52,988 bases of DNA. Origin: Cobetia crustatorum. Lineage in GTDB: Bacteria; Pseudomonadota; Gammaproteobacteria; Pseudomonadales; Halomonadaceae. A program made the position numbers and the translations under genes. The first letter of the stretch is position 1; the number at the start of each line of letters is the position of its first letter. The notes under the pieces were generated by a model. That model did no database searches and was not told the DNA's origin. It was given only the letters and a program-made list of their open reading frames with translations. The stretch is from assembly GCF_000591415.1 (NCBI RefSeq), contig NZ_JEMF01000063.1, positions 1 through 52,988 on the forward strand, read 5' to 3'. Positions 1 to 8,304 of the stretch are shown piece by piece.

Positions 1-177
1 CTAGCGTGACAGTGGGGGGGAGGAGGCTGAGCTACCGGCAATCGTGCCGCCCGTGGCATAGATTTTCACGCCCGGGAGTTCCACGGCGCTCGCCTGTACG
101 CCATAGGCCAAGGAGCAGGCGGCAATCGAGATGGCAGCAACGAGACGTCGGGGAGTCATGAAGTGTTCTTTCATCAT
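1..177 (-). CDS. ansB: L-asparaginase type II, N-terminal fragment (periplasmic), frame broken near window edge
   Basis: This is the start of a periplasmic L-asparaginase, which hydrolyses asparagine to aspartate and ammonia. The N-terminus has a basic start, a hydrophobic core (VAAISIAACSLAYG) and a likely AxA signal-peptidase site. After that comes VKIYATGGTIAGSSAS, the asparaginase glycine motif with its nucleophilic threonine (the T of TGGTIAG). The frame then reads SSPPLSR and stops at bases 1-3, immediately after a run of seven C on the coding strand (bases 14-20). A change in the length of that run would reopen the frame, so the stop is probably a frameshift and not the real end. Start chosen: first ATG of a tandem pair, with an AAAGAG-like site upstream; a downstream ATG at 159 is also possible. 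Family members are about 340-350 residues, so only about one sixth is present. Confidence 0.75.
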   Translation of the reverse strand: MMKEHFMTPRRLVAAISIAACSLAYGVQASAVELPGVKIYATGGTIAGSSASSPPLSR

Positions 178-279
178 TGTGGTGTGTCGCTCTTTATCGT
201 TGTCATGGGAAATGAGTGCCAAGCAAACCAAGTGCGTGCATCGGGATATGCCTGGAGGACAATACACGCCACTATCTCA

Positions 280-1989
280 TCAGGTGAATGCCGCACCACC
301 ATCACTGCGCGGGTCGTGTGCGGCTTCGACAGTGCCATCCGGATGACGCATCACGGCACCGGCATGACCCAGAGTATCGCTGTAGGCGTCTTCCAGAACC
401 TCTACTTCATGTCCGAGCTCCCTTAGGGCATCTGCCATGTCACCGTCGAGACGTGACTCAAGTTTCAGGCTGGTGCTGACATCGCCCCAGGTGCGGCCGA
501 GCAGCCAGCGTGGGGTGCTGATGGCAGTCTGGAGTGACATGCCGTGACGAGCGATACGCGTGAAGATAGCGGCCTGTGTCTGTGGCTGACCTTCACCGCC
601 CATGGTGCCGAAGGCCATCACGCGGCCATCATCGAAACAGGCCAATGACGGGTTGAGAGTGTGAAAGGGCTTGCGACCCGGCGCGAGGCTACGCAGTGAA
701 TTCGGGGCGAGATCAAATGCCAGCCCGCGGTTCTGCCACATCACGCCACTGCCAGGCAGTACCACGCCGCTGCCGAATTCCCAGTAGACGCTCTGGATGA
801 AGCTGACGGTAGTGCCGTCGTTGTCGGTGGCGCCCATCCAGATGGTGTCGCCTTCGGCGGGTTCGTAGGGCCAGGTCAGCGCCGACTGCATGTCGATCTT
901 TTCGGCCTCTTCAGCCAAGGCTGATGTTTCAAGATGCGCTTGCTGGGCCGCCACGTATCCTTCCAGACCGCCTTCCATGGCATCCGGTGAGGTGATCAGG
1001 CTGTCACGCACCAGGAAGGCGCGTTTGGTGGCCTCTATCAGCGCATGCAGGTGACGCGGTGTATTGCCCTCCGCTTCGCTGATGCCATGTGTTGCGCTCA
1101 GTGCATCGTAGAGACCGATGATCATCAACGTCGCCAGTCCCTGAGTCGGTGCGGGCAGGTTGTAGATGTCACCATCATGCAGGCGTACTTTGAGAGGAGT
1201 GACGCGCTGAGCCTGATAGTGATTGAGGTCTGACAGACGCAGCGGACTGCCAGCGTCCTCCAACTCCGTTGCCATGTGTGTGGCCAGTTCGCCACGATAA
1301 AAGTCATCGAGACCGGCATCGGCGAGATGCGCCAATGTGGCCGCCAGTTCTGGCTGACGCAGACGCGCGCCTTCCTGCAATGCAATGGCATCGCCTGTCT
1401 CGCTCTGGCCAAGATAGCGCTCGGCGAAAACAGGCTGCTGAGAGAGGGTGGCGAGGTGTTTTTCACTCAAGGCTTGCTGACTCGCGCTCACGGCGATCCC
1501 GTCATTGCCGAGACGGATGGCGGTGGCCAGCAGTTGTGTCAGCGGTAGGGGTGTGTGCTCTGGAGCAGAAGTCTCTGTCGAGTACGCGAGAGCTTCCTGC
1601 CAGCCGCCAATGGTGCCCGCGACCGTCAATGCCGCCAGTGGTCCGCGCGTCGGGATACTGTTGCCTTTTGCCAAGGGCGCGGCAGGTACCTCCCCAAGAG
1701 AAGTGGCATAGCCATAGCCGAGATCGGCATAGAACTCACGGCTGGCATGTTCTGCGGCAGCGCCACAGGCATCGATCGCGATCGGCGCCTGGCCGGGGCG
1801 TTTGATCAGCCAGAAGCCATCGCCGCCAATGCCATTCATGTGCGGATAGACGACGGCGATGGTTGCTGCCATGGCGACCATGGCTTCTATCGCATTGCCG
1901 CCGTCACGCAAGATATCGCGTCCTGCTTCTGCCGCCAGATGATGTGGCGCGGCGCAGGCGCCACCAAATCCACGTCGGGTATGAATCAT
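280..1989 (-). CDS. gamma-glutamyltransferase family protein
   Basis: This 569-residue protein belongs to the gamma-glutamyltranspeptidase family of N-terminal nucleophile hydrolases, which are made as one chain and cleave themselves at a threonine. The N-terminal part shows RDGGNAIEAMVAM and NGIGGDGFW, typical of the large subunit. Near residue 382 the run DTIWMGATDNDGTTVSF aligns with the usual TTH-x-S-V-V-D-x-x-G motif, so T382 is the likely nucleophile. After it, GSGVVLPGSGVMWQNRG and TMGGEGQPQTQ match the small-subunit glycine-rich motifs. No signal peptide is visible, unlike classical periplasmic Ggt, so it is probably cytoplasmic and of the broader GGT-like group, which can act on other amides or gamma-glutamyl compounds. 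AGGAG lies 9 bases before the ATG. It lies in a minus-strand run with a TauE exporter and a TRAP transporter, suggesting it processes an imported substrate. The substrate is unknown. Confidence 0.85.
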   Translation of the reverse strand: MIHTRRGFGGACAAPHHLAAEAGRDILRDGGNAIEAMVAMAATIAVVYPHMNGIGGDGFWLIKRPGQAPIAIDACGAAAEHASREFYADLGYGYATSLGEVPAAPLAKGNSIPTRGPLAALTVAGTIGGWQEALAYSTETSAPEHTPLPLTQLLATAIRLGNDGIAVSASQQALSEKHLATLSQQPVFAERYLGQSETGDAIALQEGARLRQPELAATLAHLADAGLDDFYRGELATHMATELEDAGSPLRLSDLNHYQAQRVTPLKVRLHDGDIYNLPAPTQGLATLMIIGLYDALSATHGISEAEGNTPRHLHALIEATKRAFLVRDSLITSPDAMEGGLEGYVAAQQAHLETSALAEEAEKIDMQSALTWPYEPAEGDTIWMGATDNDGTTVSFIQSVYWEFGSGVVLPGSGVMWQNRGLAFDLAPNSLRSLAPGRKPFHTLNPSLACFDDGRVMAFGTMGGEGQPQTQAAIFTRIARHGMSLQTAISTPRWLLGRTWGDVSTSLKLESRLDGDMADALRELGHEVEVLEDAYSDTLGHAGAVMRHPDGTVEAAHDPRSDGGAAFT

Positions 1990-2094
1990 GGCGTCGTGCT
2001 CCTGTTGTTATTGTTCATTGCTGTGCTGGCACACGTACCGAGATAAGGGCTCGGCACGTGTGGTGATGTCTCAAGTGATCAATACGGCCGCAGA

Positions 2095-2934
2095 TCAGCT
2101 ACCGGTGAAGAGGTCATAGAACATGCGCAGCGCAGTGAAGAGCAGGAAGATGGCGAAGATCTTCTTGAGTTTCGAGGCATCCATCGAGTGGGCAAGCCTT
2201 GCGCCCACTGGTGCACAGAGCATGGTCGCGGGAACGATGGCCGCAAATCCAAGCAGATTGACGTAACCGATGGAACCCGGCAGAAGATTGGGCTCACCCA
2301 GCCCGCTGAGCAGGAAGCTCACGGTGCCCGGCAGACTGATGACCAAGCCGAGCGCCGCACCGGTACCGACCGCAAGATGCATCGGCGTGCCCAGGGTGCT
2401 CAAGGTCGGCACGCTCAAGGTGCCACCGCCAATTCCCATCAGCGTCGAGACACCGCCGATGAAGGTACCCAGTACACCGCTGCCCAACGGTCCCGGCAAG
2501 CCCTTGCCCAGTACCTTGGATTGACGGCGGAACATGTTGAGGGCGACCAGCAAGGCGATGGTGGCAAACAGTCCCATCAGGACGGCACCGCTGAAAAGAC
2601 TGGACAGCAGGCCACCGATGATGACACCGAGGATGACGCCGGGCAGTAGCCGCTTGAGAATCGAGGGATCAAGACTGCCCTTGGCGTAGTGCGCCCTGGC
2701 CGACATGATCGAGGTGGGAATGATGGTGGCCAGCGAGGTGCCGACGGCCTGATGCATGCGCACGGCTTCATCGACACCCAACAGGCTGAACAGATGGAAG
2801 AGGACGGGGACGATGACGATACCGCCGCCGACCCCCAACAACCCTGCCATCACGCCGGCAATCATGCCGGTGACGATGAGTGCGACGATCAATCCGATGA
2901 TCCAATGCAGCGGATAGGCTGAGAACAGTTCCAT
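2095..2934 (-). CDS. TauE/SafE family sulfite/organosulfonate exporter-like membrane protein
   Basis: This 279-residue, strongly hydrophobic protein has about eight predicted membrane segments and the two glycine-rich family repeats: GVMAGLLGVGGGIVIVPVL near residue 28 and GGVSTLMGIGGGTLSVPTL near residue 160. These are hallmarks of the TauE/SafE (DUF81) family, which moves sulfite, sulfoacetate or related anions across the inner membrane. The start is supported by AAGGAA seven bases upstream. It lies between the GGT-family gene and the TRAP transporter genes on the same strand. The context suggests export of a sulfur-containing or anionic product, but the sequence alone does not show the substrate. 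Confidence 0.88.
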   Translation of the reverse strand: MELFSAYPLHWIIGLIVALIVTGMIAGVMAGLLGVGGGIVIVPVLFHLFSLLGVDEAVRMHQAVGTSLATIIPTSIMSARAHYAKGSLDPSILKRLLPGVILGVIIGGLLSSLFSGAVLMGLFATIALLVALNMFRRQSKVLGKGLPGPLGSGVLGTFIGGVSTLMGIGGGTLSVPTLSTLGTPMHLAVGTGAALGLVISLPGTVSFLLSGLGEPNLLPGSIGYVNLLGFAAIVPATMLCAPVGARLAHSMDASKLKKIFAIFLLFTALRMFYDLFTGS

Positions 2935-3107
2935 GGCGTTTCCTTGTGAGACGCATCACCGTACCGAGTGCCGGCATGAAGGATGATGCGCTTTGGCGAC
3001 TCCTCGCAGGTGAGGAGAGTAGATGTCATCCGGTTGTGCATGATATTAGACAACCACGATGAGTGTCCCCCCTCTTCAGGTATCGCGGGGGACAGGCGAT
3101 GGCTTTC

Positions 3108-4436
3108 CTACCAGCCGATAGCCTCGGGCAGCCAGGTGGCAAGTCCGGGGAAGCAGAACAGCAGTACCACTGCCATGGCTTGCAGACCTACGAAGGGCAG
3201 TACGCCCAGATACAGATGACGCGTGGTGACTTCGGGTGGCGCGACGCCTTTGAGGAAGAACAGCGCCCAACCAAAGGGCGGCGTCAGGAATGACATCTGC
3301 AGGTTCATTGCCACCAGTACGCCTAGCCATACCATGTCAGTGCCATAGCCGATGAAGATCGGCAGGAACATCGGCAACGCAATGTAGCTGATCTCGATCC
3401 ACTCGAGGAAGAAACCAAGCACGAACAGCACCACCATCAAGAAGATGAGCGCGCCCAGTTCGCCACCCGGCAGCAGGTTGAACAGATCGTGCACCATGTT
3501 TTCGCCGCCGAGCCCTCGGAAGGCCAGTGAGAACGGCTGCGCGCACAGCAGGATGAAATACACCATTGCGGTGATGGTCAGGGTTGAGTGCAGACATGCC
3601 TTGAGCATCGTGAAATTGAGACGACGCGACAGCAACGCGATCAACAGACTCCCCAATGCCCCCATCGAGGCTGCTTCCGTGGGCGCTGCTACACCGCCGA
3701 GAATCGAGCCCAGTACCGCGAAGACGAGCAGCAACGGAGGAATGACGCTGCGCGCGAGATCACGCAGCAACTCTTTCATGCCACCCGCAGCGTCACGCTC
3801 AGCCTTGGGAATGGCAGGCACAAGCTCTGGCTTCCACCAGCCCAGCACCAGCAGATAGGCGATATAGATGATGGCAATCGCAAGGCCAGGGATGAAGGCC
3901 GCTGCGAACAGGGTGCCGACGGATTCGCCGAGAATTTCTGACAGCAGAATCAGTACCAGACTCGGTGGAATGATCTGCCCGAGGGTGCCGGACGCACAGA
4001 TGGTGGCCGATGCCACCCCCGGGTGATACCCGCGACGCAGCAGTGTCGGCAGTGTCAGCATGCCCACGGTGACGACGGTCGCACCGACGATACCGGTGGA
4101 TGCACCCATCAGCACACCCACCAGAATGATCGCGATACCCATGCCGCCATTCACGCCGCCCATTGCGCGGCCGATGGTCTCCAACATGTCTTCGGCGACC
4201 CGCGATTTCTCCAGCATGACCCCCATGAAGACAAAAAGGGGGATCGCCAGCAGGGTGTAGTTGGTGACCACGCCATAAAGGCGTGATGGCATCAGGCTGA
4301 ACAGCAGCGGACCGAAGCCCGCGAGACCAGCGACGAAACCTGCCACCGCCAGAGAAATCGCGACCGGAATCCCGATCAGCATCAAAACAAGGAAGCCCCC
4401 GATCATGCCCATTGCGATCCATTCATTGGGGCTCAT
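3108..4436 (-). CDS. dctM: TRAP transporter large permease (DctM family)
   Basis: This 442-residue integral membrane protein is the large, channel-forming subunit of a tripartite ATP-independent periplasmic transporter. Roughly twelve hydrophobic segments are visible. Family motifs include the early PLFVFMG, then STGIVGATVVTVGMLTLP, SGTLGQIIPPSLVLIL (the conserved GxxIPPS motif) and LTPPFGWALFF near the C-terminus. The gene overlaps the small-permease gene by four bases (ATGA), so the two are translationally coupled. It pairs with the binding protein at 5051-6142 to import a carboxylate, driven by a sodium gradient. Confidence 0.93.
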   Translation of the reverse strand: MSPNEWIAMGMIGGFLVLMLIGIPVAISLAVAGFVAGLAGFGPLLFSLMPSRLYGVVTNYTLLAIPLFVFMGVMLEKSRVAEDMLETIGRAMGGVNGGMGIAIILVGVLMGASTGIVGATVVTVGMLTLPTLLRRGYHPGVASATICASGTLGQIIPPSLVLILLSEILGESVGTLFAAAFIPGLAIAIIYIAYLLVLGWWKPELVPAIPKAERDAAGGMKELLRDLARSVIPPLLLVFAVLGSILGGVAAPTEAASMGALGSLLIALLSRRLNFTMLKACLHSTLTITAMVYFILLCAQPFSLAFRGLGGENMVHDLFNLLPGGELGALIFLMVVLFVLGFFLEWIEISYIALPMFLPIFIGYGTDMVWLGVLVAMNLQMSFLTPPFGWALFFLKGVAPPEVTTRHLYLGVLPFVGLQAMAVVLLFCFPGLATWLPEAIGW

Positions 4437-4960
4437 GAGCGCACCTCGTGGCCTTCAGAGGGTTTGGTAGGCGCCATCAGCCCCATCAAGGCACGTAGAC
4501 AGTCCGCGACGCCTTGTATGGCGAGTGCCGCGAAGCCCAACGGAATGAACGCCTTGAGAAGATAGCGATAGGGCAGTCCGCCGGGATCCGGTGAACCTTC
4601 CATCAGCTGCCAGGATTGTTCGGTGTATGCCAGGCCCAGCCAGGCAATGGCAGCGCCAATGGCGATGGTCATCACTGCCCCCAGCAGATCCACGAGGCAG
4701 CGGCCCTTGGCGGAAAAGCGATCATAGAAGACATCGACGCGTACGTCGGCGCGATGCTTGAGGGCATAGGAAATGCCCAGCAACGCGATGGGGGAAATCA
4801 GGTGCCACTCCAATTCCTGGAGAGGAACGGGGCTGATGCTGAAGAAGTAACGCAACAGCACGTTACTTGCGACCAGCAGCACGAGCGCCAGCAGCGAGTA
4901 GCGGGCGACGATGCCCAGCCGCTCGATGATGGCTTCGAGGAAATTGATGATACGCAGCAT
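4433..4960 (-). CDS. dctQ: TRAP transporter small permease (DctQ family)
   Basis: This is a small permease subunit of about 175 residues with four hydrophobic segments, including YSLLALVLLVASNVLLRYFF near the N-terminus and AVMTIAIGAAIAWLGLAY in the middle. The LRYFF and QELEWHL motifs are typical of DctQ. An upstream GTG at 4981 would add seven residues, but the ATG at 4960 has GAGG seven bases upstream and opens directly with MLRIINFLE, so I prefer it. The stop overlaps the start of dctM by four bases. It forms the membrane complex with DctM and docks the periplasmic binding protein. Confidence 0.88.
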   Translation of the reverse strand: MLRIINFLEAIIERLGIVARYSLLALVLLVASNVLLRYFFSISPVPLQELEWHLISPIALLGISYALKHRADVRVDVFYDRFSAKGRCLVDLLGAVMTIAIGAAIAWLGLAYTEQSWQLMEGSPDPGGLPYRYLLKAFIPLGFAALAIQGVADCLRALMGLMAPTKPSEGHEVRS

Positions 4961-5050
4961 GGCAATCCTCACAGGCGCCACGGCGGGACAGGCCGTGGCG
5001 CAGACAGGGCGAAGTGATGAACCGCAGGAACAGCAGTCAATACGGCGTTT

Positions 5051-6142
5051 TTAGAGCGACAGGAAGGTTTTCTCGCTGATGGCAGCCCATGCCTTGTGTT
5101 GCTCACGGAATGCCATGAAGGATTCATGTACGCGGGCGGTATCCGGGTCAGCCGCTGCCATGTCGGTCAGTGTCTTCTCGGTCACTTCCTTGAGGCGGGC
5201 AACGACGTCATCAGGCAGTGGTTGTGCGATGACACCTTCATTCTCGACGAGATCTGTCAGTGCCTCGGCGTTTACCGATTCACACCAGGCCTGACTTTCG
5301 ACATTGCAGGCCGCGGCCGCAGCCTTGACGATGGCTTGCAGGTCTTCCGGCAGGCTTTCCCAGGCGGACTTGTTGATCATCAGCTCGGTGACATTGGTCG
5401 GCTCGTGCCAGCCAGTGGTGTAGTAGTACTTGGCGGCTTTCTGAAGCCCCAGACGACGGTCTTGATAAGGGCCGACGAATTCGGCAGCGTCGATGACGCC
5501 ACGCTCCAGCGCCGGGAATATCTCGCCGCCCGGCAGCAGACGTACGGCAACGCCAAGCTCGGCGTAGACCTTGCCGGCAAGCCCCGGGATGCGCATCTTG
5601 AGACCTTTCAAGTCCTCGACCGTGTTGATCGGCTTGCGGAACCAGCCAGTCATCTGTACGCCGGTGTTACCCATCGGGAAGGCGATCAATCCCTTGGGCG
5701 CGTAAAGCTCATGCCATAGCTCCAGACCGCCACCGTGATACAGCCAGGCATTCATGCCTTGGGTATTCATGCCGAAGGGCACGGTAGTGAAGTACTGCGC
5801 TGCAGGAATCTTGCCCGCCCAGAAATAGGCGTTGCCGGCATTCATTTCCACCACACCACTGGCGACGGCATTGAAACCTTCAAGCGCGGGGATCAATTCA
5901 CCGGCGGCAAAGTGCTGGATCTTCATGCGTCCGCCAGACATTTCTTCGACCTTGCGGCAGAAGTCGGTCGGACTTCCGGGGCCTTCCACATAGAAAGGGG
6001 AGCCTGGTCCGTAAGCGTTGGTCATCTTCCAGTGATAGGTCTTCTTGGTATCGGCGCGCACGATGGCGGGTGCGGCCATGACCAGGCCAGCGGTAGAGGT
6101 GGCCAGTGCGGCACCGAGAAACTTGCGACGATCGAATGTCAT
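5051..6142 (-). CDS. TRAP transporter substrate-binding protein, TakP-like (2-oxoacid type)
   Basis: This 363-residue periplasmic binding protein has a twin-arginine type leader (DRRKFLGAALATS, ending near APAIVRA), so it is probably exported folded. The body contains DLKGLKMRIPGLAGKV and the arginine-bearing ligand segment, then LLPGGEIFPALERGVIDAAE and VGPYQDRRLGL. These resemble the TakP/DctP7 group, whose characterised members bind 2-oxoacids such as pyruvate with a bound sodium. AGGAG precedes the ATG. It is the first gene of the dctP-dctQ-dctM set. A 635-base gene-free, partly AT-rich region lies upstream and is the likely promoter region. The ligand is inferred from family resemblance only. 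Confidence 0.88.
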   Translation of the reverse strand: MTFDRRKFLGAALATSTAGLVMAAPAIVRADTKKTYHWKMTNAYGPGSPFYVEGPGSPTDFCRKVEEMSGGRMKIQHFAAGELIPALEGFNAVASGVVEMNAGNAYFWAGKIPAAQYFTTVPFGMNTQGMNAWLYHGGGLELWHELYAPKGLIAFPMGNTGVQMTGWFRKPINTVEDLKGLKMRIPGLAGKVYAELGVAVRLLPGGEIFPALERGVIDAAEFVGPYQDRRLGLQKAAKYYYTTGWHEPTNVTELMINKSAWESLPEDLQAIVKAAAAACNVESQAWCESVNAEALTDLVENEGVIAQPLPDDVVARLKEVTEKTLTDMAAADPDTARVHESFMAFREQHKAWAAISEKTFLSL

Positions 6143-6777
6143 GGGGAGATCTCCTGCGGACGGATGACCGGTAGTGCCCTTGGCGTCCCTCCACCGGCGG
6201 GGTGCGAGGTCACAAGGGAGTGCCTGAACGGCGCGCTGACATCATGGCCAGCGATCTTGTTGTAGAGGTATTGCCGGCAGCAGAGAGACGAGTGGATATC
6301 ATTTGTCATCTTGAGGGCTTTCATTCGTCACGCTGCTACGTCCTAGACATTGCAAAGCGTGTGCCATCTCAAGTAATTATGGTAAAATTGTTTATATTCA
6401 ATTGGTTATAATAGTTTTATGTGGCGGAAAACTAATTTATTACTACCTCAATGCGTCATTGATTGCACTGAACGGCGCGCAGTGTTGCGTAATTGTCGTC
6501 TTTCATGACTGACAAACGGCGCATTTTTCGCGCATAGCGTGCATTTGTGCGTGATAGATGTGCCATTGATAGTCATCTGTCTTTCGGATGTGGGGCGGTG
6601 ATGTACAAATGTCATGTGTGGCACGAGATGGTGCAGGTGCTTCCTGATAGTGCAATGTAATGAGGTAAAGAGAGGAGAAATAAGGTTGGTGAGATCAGCG
6701 CTGACGAGAACAGGCACTGGTGCGACAGCCTTGAACGGTAATGGCATCATGCGCCTTTGCACTGACGGAGCCTGTCC
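6143..6777. other. 635-base intergenic region between divergent genes, AT-rich core
   Basis: No convincing gene is present. Short open frames here lack ribosome sites and have shadow-like composition. The segment from about 6360 to 6440 is clearly AT-rich compared with its surroundings, with TATAAT-like strings on the plus strand near 6407. It presumably carries the divergent promoters for the TRAP operon (leftward) and the membrane protein at 6778 (rightward). I could not assign a well-spaced -35/-10 pair on either strand. Confidence 0.4.
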
Positions 6778-7794
6778 ATGTCCTCGCACGATCCTGACGC
6801 GTCATCCTTTCGCCCGTCTGCTCCTGCCACCTCGGCTGTGGCGCACGCCCAAGACAGCCAGTCGCAGACGAGCTTCACCACTATGTCAGCCCCGCGAGCG
6901 CGCACACCGATGATCGCTCGCGGGCTGTTGGTCGTGGTGTTATTCGTCATGGCAGGGCTTGCCTGGTGGGAGACACCGCAGCGCTGGGCGCTTGAGTTTC
7001 TTGATGAAACACTGGGGCAGGCTTTCAGTGCCTTTGCGATCGCCAAGGGGTTGAACGCCACCATCTCAGTGCTGCAGTCATCGACGATTGATCTTCAGGT
7101 CTTCCAGGTGTCGCCCGGAGAAGCACTGGATCCCGCCAATGACATGATCGAACGCTTTTCGTGGGTGATGTTCGCTGCGACAGGATCACTTGCGCTTCAG
7201 AAATTGCTGCTGGGTATTTCCGGCTCACTGATTATCAAGGCAGTAGCAAGCATCACCTGTGGACTGGCGGGGTTGATGGTGCTGATGGGGCTCATGCGTG
7301 GCGCTGATGACGGCCGTGGCATGGGTAATGATGAAGGCCTCAGTCCGATGACGTCACTGTTGACGGCAGGCCTGTTGCGGTTGGCATTGCTGGGGATTGT
7401 GCTGCGATTTGCGGTGCTCAGCGTGGCATTGGCCAGTGGTGCGGCAGGCCAGGCGTTTCTCGACGACAGCCGTGATACCCAGATGGCGCAGCTCAGCATC
7501 ACGCAGCAACAGCTGGCAGAGGCGGCGGACCAACAGGTTGGCGGTGACCACGAAGAGCGCAGTTGGTGGCAACAGTTCAAGGGCAGCATGGAAGGTTGGG
7601 CTGGTGGCCCGATCTCCACTGTGACGCAAGGTTTTGATGCGATGACTGACAAGGTGATTGATCTCACCATGTTGTTCATCACCCAGACGGTGCTGTTTCC
7701 GCTCGGATTCCTGTGGCTTGGACTGCGCGTGGTGCACGGTCTTGGTCGTCTGCAGGGCGTGCCTAGAGGCGTGCGCCGCCTCGGCGATGTTTGA
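6778..7794 (+). CDS. putative membrane protein, unknown function
   Basis: I do not recognise this 338-residue protein. It has a polar N-terminal tail of about 45 residues, then a membrane segment (GLLVVVLFVMAGLAWW), a periplasmic-type stretch of about 65 residues, two adjacent hydrophobic segments (about 130-175), a third around LLRLALLGIVLRFAVLSVAL, a glutamine/glutamate-rich soluble loop (about 235-275, including ITQQQLAEAADQQ) and a final membrane segment near MLFITQTVLFPLGFLW. GGAG lies about eight bases before the ATG. Its 3' end overlaps the convergent Lrp-family gene by 32 bases. No enzymatic motif is visible. It could be a conserved envelope protein of Halomonadaceae. Confidence 0.75.
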   Translation: MSSHDPDASSFRPSAPATSAVAHAQDSQSQTSFTTMSAPRARTPMIARGLLVVVLFVMAGLAWWETPQRWALEFLDETLGQAFSAFAIAKGLNATISVLQSSTIDLQVFQVSPGEALDPANDMIERFSWVMFAATGSLALQKLLLGISGSLIIKAVASITCGLAGLMVLMGLMRGADDGRGMGNDEGLSPMTSLLTAGLLRLALLGIVLRFAVLSVALASGAAGQAFLDDSRDTQMAQLSITQQQLAEAADQQVGGDHEERSWWQQFKGSMEGWAGGPISTVTQGFDAMTDKVIDLTMLFITQTVLFPLGFLWLGLRVVHGLGRLQGVPRGVRRLGDV

Positions 7795-8215
7795 CGCGCG
7801 TCATCAGTGACTTGCAGTCGACCGAGAGAATTTCGTCGCGGTTGAAGATGCGTTCGCGCACGAAGGTATCAAAGGCATCGTAGCTGTCGGTGAGGGTATG
7901 GATGTGCAGACTCTTGAGGTCGCTCATGATGTAGAGGCTGACGACCTCAACGCAGCCGGATAGCTCCTCGGCAATGTGCTCGATGGCACTGGGTGCGACG
8001 GTCAGGTCCACGAAGGTCGAGATGCCCTTGCCCAGCTTGTCGGGATTGATGACGGCAGTGAACTGTTCGATCACGCCGCTTTCGACCAACGCCTGAACGC
8101 GGGTACGGGCATGGGCGCGTGAGATGCCGAGCTTGCGGGCGATGTCGGCATACGACATGCGGCCGTCCTTGATCAGCAGATTGAGCAGCTCACTGTCGGT
8201 GCGATTGAGGTGCAT
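7763..8215 (-). CDS. Lrp/AsnC family transcriptional regulator
   Basis: This regulator is about 150 residues long. The N-terminal winged helix-turn-helix reads LNRTDSELLNLLIKDGRMSY then ADIARKLGISRAHARTRV, and the C-terminal RAM/effector half includes TFVDLTVAP and a VVSLYIMSD strand. Lrp-family proteins bind amino acids or related metabolites and act as dimers or octamers. An ATG at 8236 would add seven residues but has no ribosome site; the ATG at 8215 has a GAG-type site and begins right at the conserved domain. A perfect 9-base inverted repeat (8234-8273) sits just upstream and may be its own operator. It lies downstream of the purine permease on the same strand. The target and effector are unknown. 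Confidence 0.9.
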   Translation of the reverse strand: MHLNRTDSELLNLLIKDGRMSYADIARKLGISRAHARTRVQALVESGVIEQFTAVINPDKLGKGISTFVDLTVAPSAIEHIAEELSGCVEVVSLYIMSDLKSLHIHTLTDSYDAFDTFVRERIFNRDEILSVDCKSLMTRVKHRRGGARL

Positions 8216-8233
8216 GGTGATATCTCGGTAGGG

Positions 8234-8273
8234 CATCGGGCACTGATGCTTTTATCGACACTGATGCCCGATG
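8234..8273. repeat. inverted repeat with embedded direct repeat upstream of the Lrp-family gene
   Basis: CATCGGGCA (8234-8242) is repeated in inverted form as TGCCCGATG (8265-8273). Overlapping it, CACTGATGC occurs twice in direct orientation (8241-8249 and 8259-8267), 18 bases apart. There is no T-run after the hairpin in the minus direction, which argues against a terminator. Position just upstream of the regulator start suggests an autoregulatory site, which is inference. Confidence 0.5.
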
Positions 8274-8304
8274 ACCCGGTGATTAGAGGCTTGGATATGA
8301 GTGT

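Noticed and set aside
2188-2649. Long opposite-strand open frames inside real genes (for example here inside the TauE-like gene)
   Set aside because: GC-rich genes routinely leave open antisense frames. None has a ribosome site or recognisable protein sequence.
6448-6789. 113-residue minus-strand open frame in the intergenic region
   Set aside because: No ribosome site, overlaps the start of the membrane protein gene and reads as random H/R/T-rich sequence.
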